Shown piece by piece: positions 54,901 to 62,820 of a stretch of DNA of 64,000 bases. Within the stretch, counting starts at the first letter, position 1, and the number at the start of each line of letters is the position of its first letter. The notes beneath the pieces were generated by a model. The model did not search any database. It was not told the origin of the DNA and saw nothing but the letters and a program-made list of their open reading frames with translations. Position numbers and translations under genes: made by a program. Origin of the DNA: Candidatus Melainabacteria bacterium (GTDB lineage: Bacteria > Cyanobacteriota > Vampirovibrionia > Obscuribacterales > Obscuribacteraceae). The DNA lies in contig CP064963.1 of assembly GCA_016699165.1 (NCBI GenBank), positions 3,100,001 to 3,164,000 on the forward strand. The letters are read 5' to 3'.

Positions 54901-55020
54901 GGATTGGTTTCAGCCACACTGCTTACACTGATTGTGCTGCCTACAATTTATACTCTCATAAACAAAGACCCTGAAGACAAAGTCCTAATCGAGGAAGAAC
55001 CGCATGCAGAACCAAGCTAA
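51910..55020 (+). CDS. Heavy-metal efflux RND transporter (CzcA family)
   Basis: The 1036-residue inner-membrane pump has the usual length and 12 membrane segments of the HME-RND subfamily, with two large periplasmic loops. The fourth membrane segment carries DFGVIVDAGVVMVENIFRH, the acidic residues used for proton-driven export of divalent or monovalent metal ions. The end of the second half has GFIALFGVAVQNGVIMVSY. Whether it exports Co/Zn/Cd, Ni or Cu/Ag cannot be settled by eye. The 3' end overlaps the next gene by 17 bases. Confidence 0.93.
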   Translation: MIEKLIQFAMNNRLMTAAFTIALAILGAWCMLNIAVDSFPDVSNVQVQIITEPQSMAPEEVEKLITFPIEISMNGLPSITKVRSNSIFGFSVVTVIFEDNVDVYWARNLVAQRLSQVALPEWAPKPGLGPVISSFSNVYNYYLKSDYFDLTELRTIQDWVVARKLITVPGVANVTSYGGYVKQFQVMVSPQLLKGYGIKLSEVQLALASNNVNAGGNFIEQGGEEVVIRGLGLIENIDDIKNIVLKEENGVPVTIAQVAKVEIGPAFRRGSSSINGEGEVVSGMVLTRKGVNTKEVVTNVRERIKEIRESLPEGVELRPYYDQTELVDKTLATVEEILLFCGGLVIVVLFAVLLHIPSALIVCVIIPLSLLFSFMLMKFTGLSANLMTLGAVDFGVIVDAGVVMVENIFRHMSHAGNLDKNPRKRLEVILKAAEEVGRPIVFAIAIIIAVYLPLFTLEGVEGKMFHPLALTFVYALAGALLCSLTIIPVLCFWFMRGNIVEKHSPIVTYSSKFVMPALQYSLKKPSVPIIICLLSFVGAACLVPFLGSEFIPSIDEGPILLRANLPPSVSHTEASRMFDVIEETVKSFPEVDVVISRIGRSGMGGDLAGVNHADITMQLKPKSEWKQTKDKQELIRMMSEKLEKIPGPLLSFSQPIADMIDDLIAGIRAELAIKVFGDNLVKCDEIAAAIESEIAKVPGSADVQRELILGLPLLSVKLNRPEIARYGLNVVEVQNIIQTAMAGRIVSEIIDDTRRFGLLLRYPLKYRDTIEDIYEIPVETPSGAVIPMKRLAKIYKERGTVQVNREDGLRRTAVMSNVRGRDLGSFVQECQERVKKNVKIPKGYKLVWGGQFENQQRAMAKLSLVVPVVLLIIFILLFASFNSLKNAGLIMLNVPFAMVGGVVALFLSHQSLSVPAIIGFIALFGVAVQNGVIMVSYIMQLEQRGYPVVRAAVEGATIRLRPVLMTALVAIMGLLPKIFSTGTGAEVQRPLATVVLGGLVSATLLTLIVLPTIYTLINKDPEDKVLIEEEPHAEPS

Positions 55021-55903
55021 AAGCCTGTTATTAATAGCAACAGCTTTTTTTGCAAGCGCATCACCAGCCTGGTCGGTGCCACTGAATATGGTGACTGCTG
55101 GAAACGATGTTGGTCAATCTATTGAAACAAGAATAGACACCGAAAAAATGGGTCTCATACTTTTGCGCAATGGTCTGGTCAAAATGCAAGGCAAAAACAT
55201 AACCGTGCATAGTGTTCCTGAGTGGCTCTTCGATCGTCATAAAGTATTATCCGGTAAAATGATCTCGTCTAAATTTGGCGGAACTTCAACAATTTCAGGA
55301 CTGGTGTATTTCTTTGAAGGCGATTATCTCTCGCACTTAGATAAGCAGCGAAATAAAGACTCAATCACTTTGACTGACGGTCGCGTCTTTACTGGCAAAG
55401 TTGCAACTATCAACGACCAGAGCATCACTTTTAGAACATTGCCTGGTGGAAAAATTGCCGGGACCTCGCAAGATTTTCAGTTCAGCGACATAAAATTACT
55501 CGATTCACCACGGGCGTATTTTTTTACTATTCCAGTAAGCGATGTGAAATTGACTGATGGTGCTTCTGGTCTTGCAGCCGATGCAAAAGCTATTACATTC
55601 GTTCCCACTGGCGCACTGCGAAAAGCTGGATGGTTCAACCAGAAAGCAAAAGCAATTGAACCAAAATCAACCTTGCCTGGAACCGAAGGTGGTCCGACCA
55701 AAGCTCAGATTGCTACACTTGTGATGCTCGATATCATCAATGATATTTCGCCAGCCATCATCGCTCCTATTGTCGGAGCATATGGTTCAAGCAGCGCAAA
55801 CAAATATCTGCAACAGTTCAACGTACAGCAAAACGCAAGTGGCGCGCCAGTCTTCCCTTATGGACGGGTAGGCGAGTTGCTTGGACCTGTTCCTCAGAAT
55901 TAA
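55004..55903 (+). CDS. Exported protein coupled to the RND pump, function unknown
   Basis: The 299-residue product has a signal peptide (cleavage after AWS, about residue 24). Its ATG lies inside the pump gene, with GAGGAAG 7 bases upstream, so it is translated with the pump. It is largely beta-strand (GLILLRNGLVKMQGKNITVHSV, DSITLTDGRVFTGKVATINDQSITFRTLPGG), with a strand repeat like LTDGR.FTG.V..I.. that recalls small SH3/Sm-like barrels, and a Gly/Ala-rich end. It lies where a CzcC-type outer-membrane gene is often found; the TolC-like gene is instead encoded convergently. Confidence 0.65.
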   Translation: MQNQAKSLLLIATAFFASASPAWSVPLNMVTAGNDVGQSIETRIDTEKMGLILLRNGLVKMQGKNITVHSVPEWLFDRHKVLSGKMISSKFGGTSTISGLVYFFEGDYLSHLDKQRNKDSITLTDGRVFTGKVATINDQSITFRTLPGGKIAGTSQDFQFSDIKLLDSPRAYFFTIPVSDVKLTDGASGLAADAKAITFVPTGALRKAGWFNQKAKAIEPKSTLPGTEGGPTKAQIATLVMLDIINDISPAIIAPIVGAYGSSSANKYLQQFNVQQNASGAPVFPYGRVGELLGPVPQN

Positions 55904-55918
55904 AAATCTAGTTTAGTC

Positions 55919-57580
55919 TTAGTCGCTTTCAAGCAGCGGAATGCCGCATGCCATCTCAAGCTCGGTAAAGGCATCTTGATACAATTGAATGGCTTGCAGG
56001 TACAAACTTCTGATTAGCACGTTGTTTTGTTGTGTTTGCAAAGTAGACGTAATATCTGATTGACCCACTTCATAACTACGTCTTGCCAGTCGTGCTACTT
56101 CAAATGAATCGTGCAAAATGTGTTCTTCGTAGTTTTGCAGTTTTTGTCTGGCGGCAAGCAAATTGTTATAAGCAGAGCTAACTTCGCCTATGATGATGTT
56201 TTTCTGCGAACCAACCTGATAATTCAATTGTCTTGCAAGCGCCTTGAACTTAGCCAAATCACCCTGACCAAAATCGGTCAGATTGGTGGGCATGTTGACG
56301 CCGAAATAATAAGCAGAAAGACGCGGACCGGAAGGCAAGTTATAAGTGTTCGAGTTACCTGTCCAATATTGAACGTTTGGAACCATGTTTCCATAAGTAC
56401 GTTGCAAGTTTGCTTTGTTGACTAGTAATTGTTGGTCTAGACTCTTCAGTTCGTATCTGAACTTTTCCGACAAAGCAATAAAGCTTTCGAGTGGACGCTC
56501 TGGACGTGAAAAGTCAGGTAAAAGTGGGTGTTTTGTTTGCACCGCATTTTTAGCTTCGCCCAAGAAAGCGGGAAGGCGTGGTACCGTTATTGGTGCTTCG
56601 GCTTTGCGACCCAGTATGATATTTAGCTGTTGTTTAGCTCGAATAACACGTCGCTCCGCCACCAGGCGCTCTACGTCGTACTGCGATTCAGCTAAGCGTG
56701 CTTTGAGTAAATCGAGTTCGGGAACGTCGCCAGCCTGAAAGCGTTTTTCAGTCACCACCCGCAGTGTGTGTGCCAGGTCGTATAAATTGGCTTGAGTTTC
56801 GAGAGTTTCTTGTGCCACCACTACTTCGGTATAAGTGCGACGCACTTCGGCTCTTAATCTCCAAAGATCTGCCATCAAGTCGAGCTTTTGTTGATCGACG
56901 AATTTTTTGGCTACGATTAAGCGAAACACCAGTTTCCATGGCGGCTCAACTGTGATGATTGTTCCTGTTCTAAAAGTTTGTTCTGCTGCTATACCGCTAT
57001 CTTTGTTGAACTGCGGGCTTGCTTGCTCGGTAGCTCGCATAAACTCAGATTTAGCCACAGGAAACAGTGCGCGGATGGCGGCTGCGCGCGGACTTTTAGC
57101 CAGTGCCTCATCGAGCGAGTTAAAAATAGATATGCCATCGCCTGAGCGCGACGGGTCTGCAGGACTGGTTTTACCGTTTGCGTCAACGTCATAGCGAATA
57201 GTAGCTGATACTGGCGCATTGCCAGGTCCACCGGCTCCACCAGGTTCAGCGTCTATGCTGCTCATCGGCATAGGTGGAACATCTGAATCTATGTTGCGCT
57301 GACCGGCTTTAGCTGGATCGTCTATGACAGATTGCGGTCCGCCGGGCGCTTTGTAATGTAGCTCTGGCAAGTTTTGGGCAGGATCGCCAGTGCTACCGGC
57401 CGGTTTTGAAAGTGGCGTAGCGACTGGGCTCATTTCGACCCTAGACGCATTGGTCATTGGAGCCGACGGGCCCTGGGCTTGGACGTGTTGGCAAGTGGCG
57501 CTCAAAGAGGCAAGGCTATAAGCCAGCGCTAGCCAGGCTTTGGATTTATATTGTTTTGCTGAGTGTTTTTGCAAATCCAT
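55919..57580 (-). CDS. TolC/CzcC-family outer-membrane efflux protein
   Basis: From ATG 57580 the product has 553 residues. A signal peptide ends near VQAQ (about residue 37). A Pro/Ser/Ala-rich, presumably disordered region of about 120 residues precedes the outer-membrane factor domain, which has the two helical-repeat halves (RAEVRRTYTEVVVAQETLETQ... YDVERLVAERRVIRAKQQLNIILG and GEVSSAYNNLLAARQKLQNY... QAIQLYQDAFTELEMACG). It forms the trimeric exit duct for RND pumps, most likely for the CzcBA pair on the opposite strand. The long N-terminal linker is unusual. Confidence 0.88.
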   Translation of the reverse strand: MDLQKHSAKQYKSKAWLALAYSLASLSATCQHVQAQGPSAPMTNASRVEMSPVATPLSKPAGSTGDPAQNLPELHYKAPGGPQSVIDDPAKAGQRNIDSDVPPMPMSSIDAEPGGAGGPGNAPVSATIRYDVDANGKTSPADPSRSGDGISIFNSLDEALAKSPRAAAIRALFPVAKSEFMRATEQASPQFNKDSGIAAEQTFRTGTIITVEPPWKLVFRLIVAKKFVDQQKLDLMADLWRLRAEVRRTYTEVVVAQETLETQANLYDLAHTLRVVTEKRFQAGDVPELDLLKARLAESQYDVERLVAERRVIRAKQQLNIILGRKAEAPITVPRLPAFLGEAKNAVQTKHPLLPDFSRPERPLESFIALSEKFRYELKSLDQQLLVNKANLQRTYGNMVPNVQYWTGNSNTYNLPSGPRLSAYYFGVNMPTNLTDFGQGDLAKFKALARQLNYQVGSQKNIIIGEVSSAYNNLLAARQKLQNYEEHILHDSFEVARLARRSYEVGQSDITSTLQTQQNNVLIRSLYLQAIQLYQDAFTELEMACGIPLLESD

Positions 57581-57756
57581 GAGAAAAGATCTGAGTTTCC
57601 ATGCCAATCATAGGCTAATAACGCCATCGGATATCATCTTTATAGGGCGTTGCCCTAACAATTTGCTAATATGGCAGAAATGCACGCAGCGGCGGGCAAA
57701 AAACGCGGTTGCCAGTATACATAAATGGAAAGAATTGCAGCTTTGGAGACAAGAAT

Positions 57757-58182
57757 TTGAATTGGGCAGTGATGGGTCTTTTATCGGCTTTATTTGCCAG
57801 TCTTGTGGCCATTTTTGGCAAACTCGGCATGAAGTCTATAGATTCAGTCACTGCCACCACAATTAGATCAATTGTGATGACTGCCGCACTTCTAATTGTT
57901 TTTGGCGTGCAATTTTGGCACAACAAAACAAACAATCTGACCAACTTCAATTTTGACACCTGGAAATTTGTCATACTATCGGGACTTGCAGGAGCTGCTT
58001 CGTGGCTTTGTTATTTTCAAGCGCTCAAATTAGCTGACGCAACTAAAGTGGCAACACTCGATCGCTTAAGTTTGGTTTTGACTTTCATATTTGCCATAGT
58101 TTTTCTTGGTGAAAAACTCACATGGAAATTGGCACTGGGTGCAGGTCTACTTGCAGCGGGTAGTCTTGTGATTTGTTTATAA
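57757..58182 (+). CDS. EamA-type membrane protein (half-size DMT transporter)
   Basis: The TTG at 57757 is chosen because GGAGA lies 7 bases before it; the product is then 141 residues with five hydrophobic segments. It has the EamA pattern MGLLSALFASLVAIFGKLGMK at the start and LAGAASWLCYFQALKLADA plus LSLVLTFIFAIVFLGEKLTW near the end. Half-size EamA proteins work as dimers, moving small metabolites or amino acids. The DUF3592 gene follows at once. Confidence 0.85.
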   Translation: MNWAVMGLLSALFASLVAIFGKLGMKSIDSVTATTIRSIVMTAALLIVFGVQFWHNKTNNLTNFNFDTWKFVILSGLAGAASWLCYFQALKLADATKVATLDRLSLVLTFIFAIVFLGEKLTWKLALGAGLLAAGSLVICL

Positions 58183-58183
58183 G

Positions 58184-58699
58184 TTGACTGTGAATCAAAT
58201 GCAAAATCAAAATCTAAAACCGAACTCAAAATTCAATTTGTTAGTGTCCCCTCAAGGTGCGGCCATTTTTTTAGCCATTGGTATTATCACCATTGGTCTA
58301 TCTTTTTACTTTTTTTACCTGGTATCAGTCCAAAGTAAATGGGTGGGCACTTACGCAAGAGTGACTGACGGGTCGGTATTTCGCGTTGGGCGAAGGTCGT
58401 ATTTTTATAAAGTGCGTCTACAATATAAATACGCAGTAGAAGGAAAAGATTATTCAGGTGAATGTGAATTAAATCCTGAAAATACAGGATCTCCTGAAGA
58501 CGCTAATGCACTGCTGGCCAAATATACACCTAATGGCAGAGCGCTTGAAATTTATTACGATCCTAATGATCCCAAAAGTTCACAAGGCAATAAAGCCGAG
58601 CCGAATTTGAGAGCATGGCAATTTTTAGTAGGCGGAATATTGTCGTTGGTTACCGCTTTTATTGTCAACAATGTTTCTACGCGCAATCGTCGCAACTAG
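58184..58699 (+). CDS. DUF3592 membrane protein
   Basis: The 171-residue product has two membrane segments (about 30-52 and 145-162) around a periplasmic or cytoplasmic beta-rich domain with LQYKYAVEGKDYSGE and LEIYYDPNDPKSS, the core of the DUF3592 family (YxVxGxxY...V.YxPxNP). Function unknown. TTG 58184 or ATG 58199 may be the start. It lies 1 base after the EamA gene, so one transcript. Confidence 0.8.
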   Translation: MTVNQMQNQNLKPNSKFNLLVSPQGAAIFLAIGIITIGLSFYFFYLVSVQSKWVGTYARVTDGSVFRVGRRSYFYKVRLQYKYAVEGKDYSGECELNPENTGSPEDANALLAKYTPNGRALEIYYDPNDPKSSQGNKAEPNLRAWQFLVGGILSLVTAFIVNNVSTRNRRN

Positions 58700-58710
58700 T
58701 CCGGATTTAG

Positions 58711-59535
58711 CTAAGCGAGATAATTGCAAAACTCTTCTTCTGGGAGCATTTTTTTCAGTTTTCTCATCGCCAGATATGAAATCTTGCCGACTTGATCGCG
58801 AGTTAAACCGAGTTCGGCAGAAATATCGCGTAAGCTACGCTCTTCGTTGGCACCAATGCCAAAGCGCATGGTGATTACTCTGCGTTCCCGCTCTGAGAGC
58901 TTCTCCAAAAATTGATGCATTCTTTGTTTTAAATATTTTGATTCTAAACTGCCAACTAGTTCTTGGGCGGACTCGTCTTCAATGGTATCACCAATGGTGA
59001 GCTTGTCTTCTTCGTTTAAGGTGGCAGGTTGGTCAAGTGAAAGGCACATTTTGGAACTGGCGATGGCAGCCTTAACGCGCTCCGGGCGCTCGTTTAACTC
59101 GGTTGCAATTTGCTGCAGTGTAGGTTGTTTGCCCAATTTTAATGATAGTTCTGAGCGCACTCTTCTAATTTTTGTCATCAATTCATTTAAATGAACGGGC
59201 AAGCGCACCACGCGTGACTTATTAGAAATGGCTCTGTTAATGGCTTCGCGAATCCACCATGCAGCGTATGTCGAAAATCTATTGCCACGATTCGGGTCGA
59301 AATGACTTACAGCATTCATCAAGCCTATGCAGCCCTCTTGAAAAAGATCTGAGTTTGGCAGCCCCTGGTCGTAGCGTCTTGCAAGAGCGGTAACTAACTT
59401 TAAATTAGCCATAACAAGTGCATTTGCAGCCTCTTTATCGCCTGCTTGAGCGCGTCTTCCTAAAATGGCTTCTTCTTGAGCGGTAAGGTTTTTTGCCTTG
59501 ATTGGAGTCTGGACTGGCAATTGATATGCGAACAT
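58711..59535 (-). CDS. Alternative sigma-70 family sigma factor (group 2-like)
   Basis: From ATG 59535 (AGGAG 8 bases upstream) the product has 274 residues. Region 2 includes NLKLVTALARRYDQG... DLFQEGCIGLMNAV and RFSTYAAWWIREAINRAI; region 3 begins LPVHLNELMTKIRR; region 4 has LSERERRVITMRFG and LRDISAELGLTRDQV. Region 1.2 is shortened and region 1.1 is missing. This is the pattern of the group 2/3 sigma factors of Cyanobacteria, which serve stress or stationary-phase promoters. The 312-base gap upstream holds its own promoter. Confidence 0.9.
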   Translation of the reverse strand: MFAYQLPVQTPIKAKNLTAQEEAILGRRAQAGDKEAANALVMANLKLVTALARRYDQGLPNSDLFQEGCIGLMNAVSHFDPNRGNRFSTYAAWWIREAINRAISNKSRVVRLPVHLNELMTKIRRVRSELSLKLGKQPTLQQIATELNERPERVKAAIASSKMCLSLDQPATLNEEDKLTIGDTIEDESAQELVGSLESKYLKQRMHQFLEKLSERERRVITMRFGIGANEERSLRDISAELGLTRDQVGKISYLAMRKLKKMLPEEEFCNYLA

Positions 59536-59847
59536 TTTTGAGTCTCCTTGCTGAGTGCAAAAATCCCGACCAACCATGTCCCGGTTAGTGCGTAAATTGA
59601 TATCTTTTTTTTATAGATGCGACTCTAAATTGGATGAGTCACTGTATTCAATGTACTACTTAGGTAGATTTCGGCGCAAGTCCAATGTAGTCTAAAGAGT
59701 GCAATTTAGATTAAATCTTGCAATCGGTCAGAGATAGCACTTCTTCGGCTGTTTGATGCCGTTTTTTATAGCTTGAACCGCGTCCGTAAAACTACAACTT
59801 TAATTGTCCGTGTATTCTTGGGGGTAGCTTAAAAGGTGCAGTCCTGT
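59536..59847. other. 312-base gap, sigma factor leader and downstream end of the PDZ-peptidase operon
   Basis: The region must contain the promoter of the sigma factor gene and the end of the peptidase operon, both read on the minus strand. I see A/T-rich stretches near 59600-59620 but no unambiguous -35/-10 pair or terminator hairpin. Confidence 0.3.
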
Positions 59848-60840
59848 CTATTTTAAGGGACCGATCATATGAGTCATATACTTATAAGTTTTAGGAAATG
59901 CACCATCGATTCCCTCTGATCGTTTTTTGTCAGAAACATAATGAGCAAACAATTCGGCAAAGCATTCTGACTGTCCACCGCCATCAGCTTGTAAGTAATA
60001 CTCCCATCGCCTGCGTCCCTCGCCAGGTATTTTGGTCGCGTCGCCTTGATAGATTGATTCAAATTCTTCAGATCTAGATGCGTTTCTAAAATGGTCAAAG
60101 GCATGTCCCATCTCGTGCAAAATAGTGCCAGCCACTTGATGATTCGCTCTCATGGGGCTGTTCTTCCAGGATACGCGCTCAGGAATGAAAATCACTTTGT
60201 TGTGATACATGCCAGGACAATTGTCATAACCGCCACCATGGGTGTATCCGCGTGGACGCTCGTGTACTAGATTGCGGTCGTCGTCAACTATTGAGGGAAC
60301 AATTTTGACTTTCAATCCCCAGGAACTCATGTCGTCACGAATACTTTTGGGTATTTGGGACAACCCCTCAAGAACCTCTTGGCGAATGCTTTCGCTAGCA
60401 TTTGATTTGCGCGAGATTTCAATCACTGGCGTTGTAATCTTGGAATAATCGCTGTTGTTTCTATTTGAAGTCTCGCTCACAATGGTTCCGGGAGCCAGTC
60501 TCATCACTTTGCACGTGTAGCGTTTGCCTGCACGCTCAATGCCAAGAACAGCTTCTGAATTTTCAGGACCAGCAAAATGTTTGGTCATTTCGTCTGTGGT
60601 TAAATTCGCCGCCGCAATGCCGTCGATTGATAGAATTCTGTCTCCAGGAATCAAGCGTGCTCGTGCTGCAGACGAATTTTTGTCCAAAGATTTTATTGTC
60701 TTATTCGAATATAAATGAATGCCGATGTCACCAATTTTGGCATCGACTGCCTTCACTTTTTCATCAGCATCCGCTTTGCCTATACCCAAAGGCATAAGTG
60801 CGACTAAAAAAACGGCGGCTGTTACTCGAAGTTTTCTCAT
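59848..60840 (-). CDS. Exported PDZ-domain protein with HExxH peptidase domain (copy 1)
   Basis: From ATG 60840 the product has 330 residues with a signal peptide (cleavage near KADA, about residue 24), a PDZ domain (about 35-105, SSAARARLIPGDRILSIDG) and a C-terminal metallopeptidase domain. The latter has YTHGGGYDNCPG, then HEMGHAFDHF (H242, E243, H246) and, further on, ECFAELFAHYV. HExGHAxD with a downstream FAE(L/A)F is the arrangement of anthrax-lethal-factor-like (ATLF) and PPEP peptidases, so it may be a secreted zinc peptidase that binds substrates by its PDZ domain. The paralogue lies directly upstream, 4 bases away. Confidence 0.78.
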   Translation of the reverse strand: MRKLRVTAAVFLVALMPLGIGKADADEKVKAVDAKIGDIGIHLYSNKTIKSLDKNSSAARARLIPGDRILSIDGIAAANLTTDEMTKHFAGPENSEAVLGIERAGKRYTCKVMRLAPGTIVSETSNRNNSDYSKITTPVIEISRKSNASESIRQEVLEGLSQIPKSIRDDMSSWGLKVKIVPSIVDDDRNLVHERPRGYTHGGGYDNCPGMYHNKVIFIPERVSWKNSPMRANHQVAGTILHEMGHAFDHFRNASRSEEFESIYQGDATKIPGEGRRRWEYYLQADGGGQSECFAELFAHYVSDKKRSEGIDGAFPKTYKYMTHMIGPLK

Positions 60841-60844
60841 CCTA

Positions 60845-61879
60845 TTAATAAGTATATTTGCCGGCTCGTTTTTGTACATAGGCATAACACTTGGGAAAGG
60901 CTTTAGCCTGATCCATGCCGCGGTGCGAGGTTTCGTTGCTGAAAAAACAGTGGAACAACTCGGCGAACATTTCAGCTGGGCCAGCCACACCTTCTTGTAA
61001 ATAGACTTCATAAATATATCTGGTTTCATTGCTCAAACTTTTAGTGTCTTCGGCATATGCTTTTTTGAAATCGTCTGAAGTCGAGCAATAATTCTGATCG
61101 TCGAAAGCATGTCCAAGCTCATGCACTGTAATGCCCTCGGCACCCTGATTTAGTGCCATTGGTTGATTACGCCAGCCGTTACGCTCGCCAATAAAAATAG
61201 TCTTGCGCACGTCGTCATAGCGCCCAGGACAATTGTCCCAACCTCCGCCATGGGTGTAGCCGCTTGGACGACCGCCGCGCAGACCGGGGTCGGCATCGAC
61301 CAGTGACGAGACTATCTGAATCTTGAGTCCGCGCTCTGCAAGCCGAGCGCGTATTGGCTTTGGCACTTTGTCCAAAGCTTTGAGCACACTTTTTTCTATG
61401 TATTCTGTGTCTTTGCTGTGTTTTGCAATTGTAATTGGTGGAGAAATTTTTTCCTTTTCCTTCTCCTTTGTTTTTGGCTTGGGCAGTTCAGTCAAGCCGG
61501 CATTTTCGAGCAAAGTTTTTTGACTGAGCGAGCGAGTGGGAATACAAGTAAAGCGTTTTCCATTGCGCTCAAGTACAAGATAGACTTTGGTGCCTTCCGG
61601 GCCGCTAACTCTGTCTGCAAGCTGTTCTTTGCCCATGTCTTGGGTTGAAAGGCTGTTTATAAAAAGAATACGATCGCCGTCTTTAATTCCAGCTTTTTCA
61701 GCAGCCGAACCTGGAAAAACTTTGTTGATTTTTCCATTGGTAAAAAAAGAAACGCCAATAAAGCCTTTACGCAATTCTTTTTTAGGCGCGTCATCTTTGG
61801 CAAGTGTCTGAGCGCTTGCAAGAAAGAGAGCGATTAAAGCTAGATTAAAACTCTTTTGAAACTTTGCCTGTTTTTGCAT
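60845..61879 (-). CDS. Exported PDZ-domain protein with HExxH peptidase domain (copy 2)
   Basis: The 344-residue paralogue has a signal peptide (cleavage after TLA, about residue 27), a PDZ domain (about 38-110, GSAAEKAGIKDGDRILFIN), a Lys/Glu-rich linker and the same peptidase domain: YTHGGGWDNCPG, HELGHAFDD (H253, E254, H257) and EMFAELFHCFF. Copies 1 and 2 are clearly tandem duplicates. The start lies 35 bases inside the PepSY-like gene upstream, so the genes are tightly coupled. Confidence 0.78.
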   Translation of the reverse strand: MQKQAKFQKSFNLALIALFLASAQTLAKDDAPKKELRKGFIGVSFFTNGKINKVFPGSAAEKAGIKDGDRILFINSLSTQDMGKEQLADRVSGPEGTKVYLVLERNGKRFTCIPTRSLSQKTLLENAGLTELPKPKTKEKEKEKISPPITIAKHSKDTEYIEKSVLKALDKVPKPIRARLAERGLKIQIVSSLVDADPGLRGGRPSGYTHGGGWDNCPGRYDDVRKTIFIGERNGWRNQPMALNQGAEGITVHELGHAFDDQNYCSTSDDFKKAYAEDTKSLSNETRYIYEVYLQEGVAGPAEMFAELFHCFFSNETSHRGMDQAKAFPKCYAYVQKRAGKYTY

Positions 61880-62189
61880 TCACATGGTACCAATTGAATG
61901 TGGCTGTGTGCGCAGAATCATCTCCGTCTGGAACGAGTTCGAAAACTTGAATGACATGTTCGCCATTTTCGAGTCTGTCGTATTCTATGTTAGCTGTGAC
62001 GCCGCGCTCTTTCCCGGCTACTTTTACGTTAGCCATAAACTTTTTGACTTCAGGTTGGTCTGCCACCATTTTTAGTGCCTGCGATTTTGAAACACTCGCT
62101 GCTTTTTTCGAATTTGCGGGTGCGGACTTTGCGTCGACATTGCCTTGAATAGTAATCAACAGCACAAGGGCGAGCAACAGTTTTTTCAT
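61845..62189 (-). CDS. Small secreted protein, PepSY-like
   Basis: The 114-residue product has a signal peptide (cleavage after VDA, about residue 20), a Lys/Ala/Ser-rich linker and one globular domain with KMVADQPEVKKFM and a C-terminal hairpin YHVNAKTGKVSKEF. That final pattern, V(D/N)AxTGxV, is typical of PepSY domains, which inhibit peptidases. It precedes the two PDZ-peptidase genes in the same operon, so an inhibitor or chaperone role toward them is attractive; this is inferred from context. Confidence 0.65.
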   Translation of the reverse strand: MKKLLLALVLLITIQGNVDAKSAPANSKKAASVSKSQALKMVADQPEVKKFMANVKVAGKERGVTANIEYDRLENGEHVIQVFELVPDGDDSAHTATFNWYHVNAKTGKVSKEF

Positions 62190-62593
62190 TTGTCTTTTAC
62201 CTCATTTAATTGTGCTGCCAGATTTTCCAAATCGGACTTGTCCAAACTAGTTGTATAACTATGCTTCTGATTGAAATAGTCGGGAGTGATTTCGACCACC
62301 ATTGTAGCCTGCCAGGACTTTTCTGCCTTTACCTGAATATTTAAATATGGCTCTTCGCTAGCGAGAATCGCCGTGCCGAAAAGCCCGCGACTGAGTTTTT
62401 TAATCTGATCGCCAAAAGCTATAAGTTGCGACGCTGTGATTATTGGACCGCGCACCCTGACCATCGAATCTTCTGTAGTGCACGTGGTTGTGATATCGAG
62501 CCAATCACCATCGTCTTCGTATTGCAGATCGTGAATGTCGATCTGCAGGAATTCGAATTTGATAGACGATTTCTTTTGCGTGGGCTCAAGCAT
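62186..62593 (-). CDS. Protein of unknown function, first gene of the PDZ-peptidase operon
   Basis: From ATG 62593 the product has 135 residues, without signal peptide. It is a beta-rich protein that begins KFEFLQIDIHDLQYEDDGDWLDITTT, has a helix ASQLIAFGDQIKKLSRG, a strand EPYLNIQVKAEK and a final DKSDLENLAAQLNEVK. The layout resembles WapI-type immunity proteins and related small sandwich proteins, but the match is by eye only. It overlaps the PepSY-like gene by 4 bases. ATG 62635 is an alternative start. Confidence 0.6.
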   Translation of the reverse strand: MLEPTQKKSSIKFEFLQIDIHDLQYEDDGDWLDITTTCTTEDSMVRVRGPIITASQLIAFGDQIKKLSRGLFGTAILASEEPYLNIQVKAEKSWQATMVVEITPDYFNQKHSYTTSLDKSDLENLAAQLNEVKDK

Positions 62594-62652
62594 TTTGAGA
62601 TTATACTGCCAAAATCTAACACGATTTGGATGCATACTTTTATGTTGGTGCT

Positions 62653-62680
62653 GTAGGCCGGCCTACGGAGGCCGGCCTGC
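62653..62680. repeat. GGCCGGCC palindrome pair
   Basis: A perfect 14-base palindrome GTAGGCCGGCCTAC (62653-62666) is followed by a second AGGCCGGCCT block about 3 bases later. It sits in the divergent gap upstream of the two flanking transcripts. It may be a methylation or protein-binding site or a dispersed repeat. Confidence 0.45.
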
Positions 62681-62820
62681 GACACTAAATCGAAAGGGGC
62701 TCTCAAATTGCTGTGAGATATTCGCTATATCTAAATCGATTATATGGAAATGAAAACCATTAACTGACTACTATTTCCACGGTGCTATCATGGTTGTGGT
62801 ACTTCATTGGATAATAGGTT

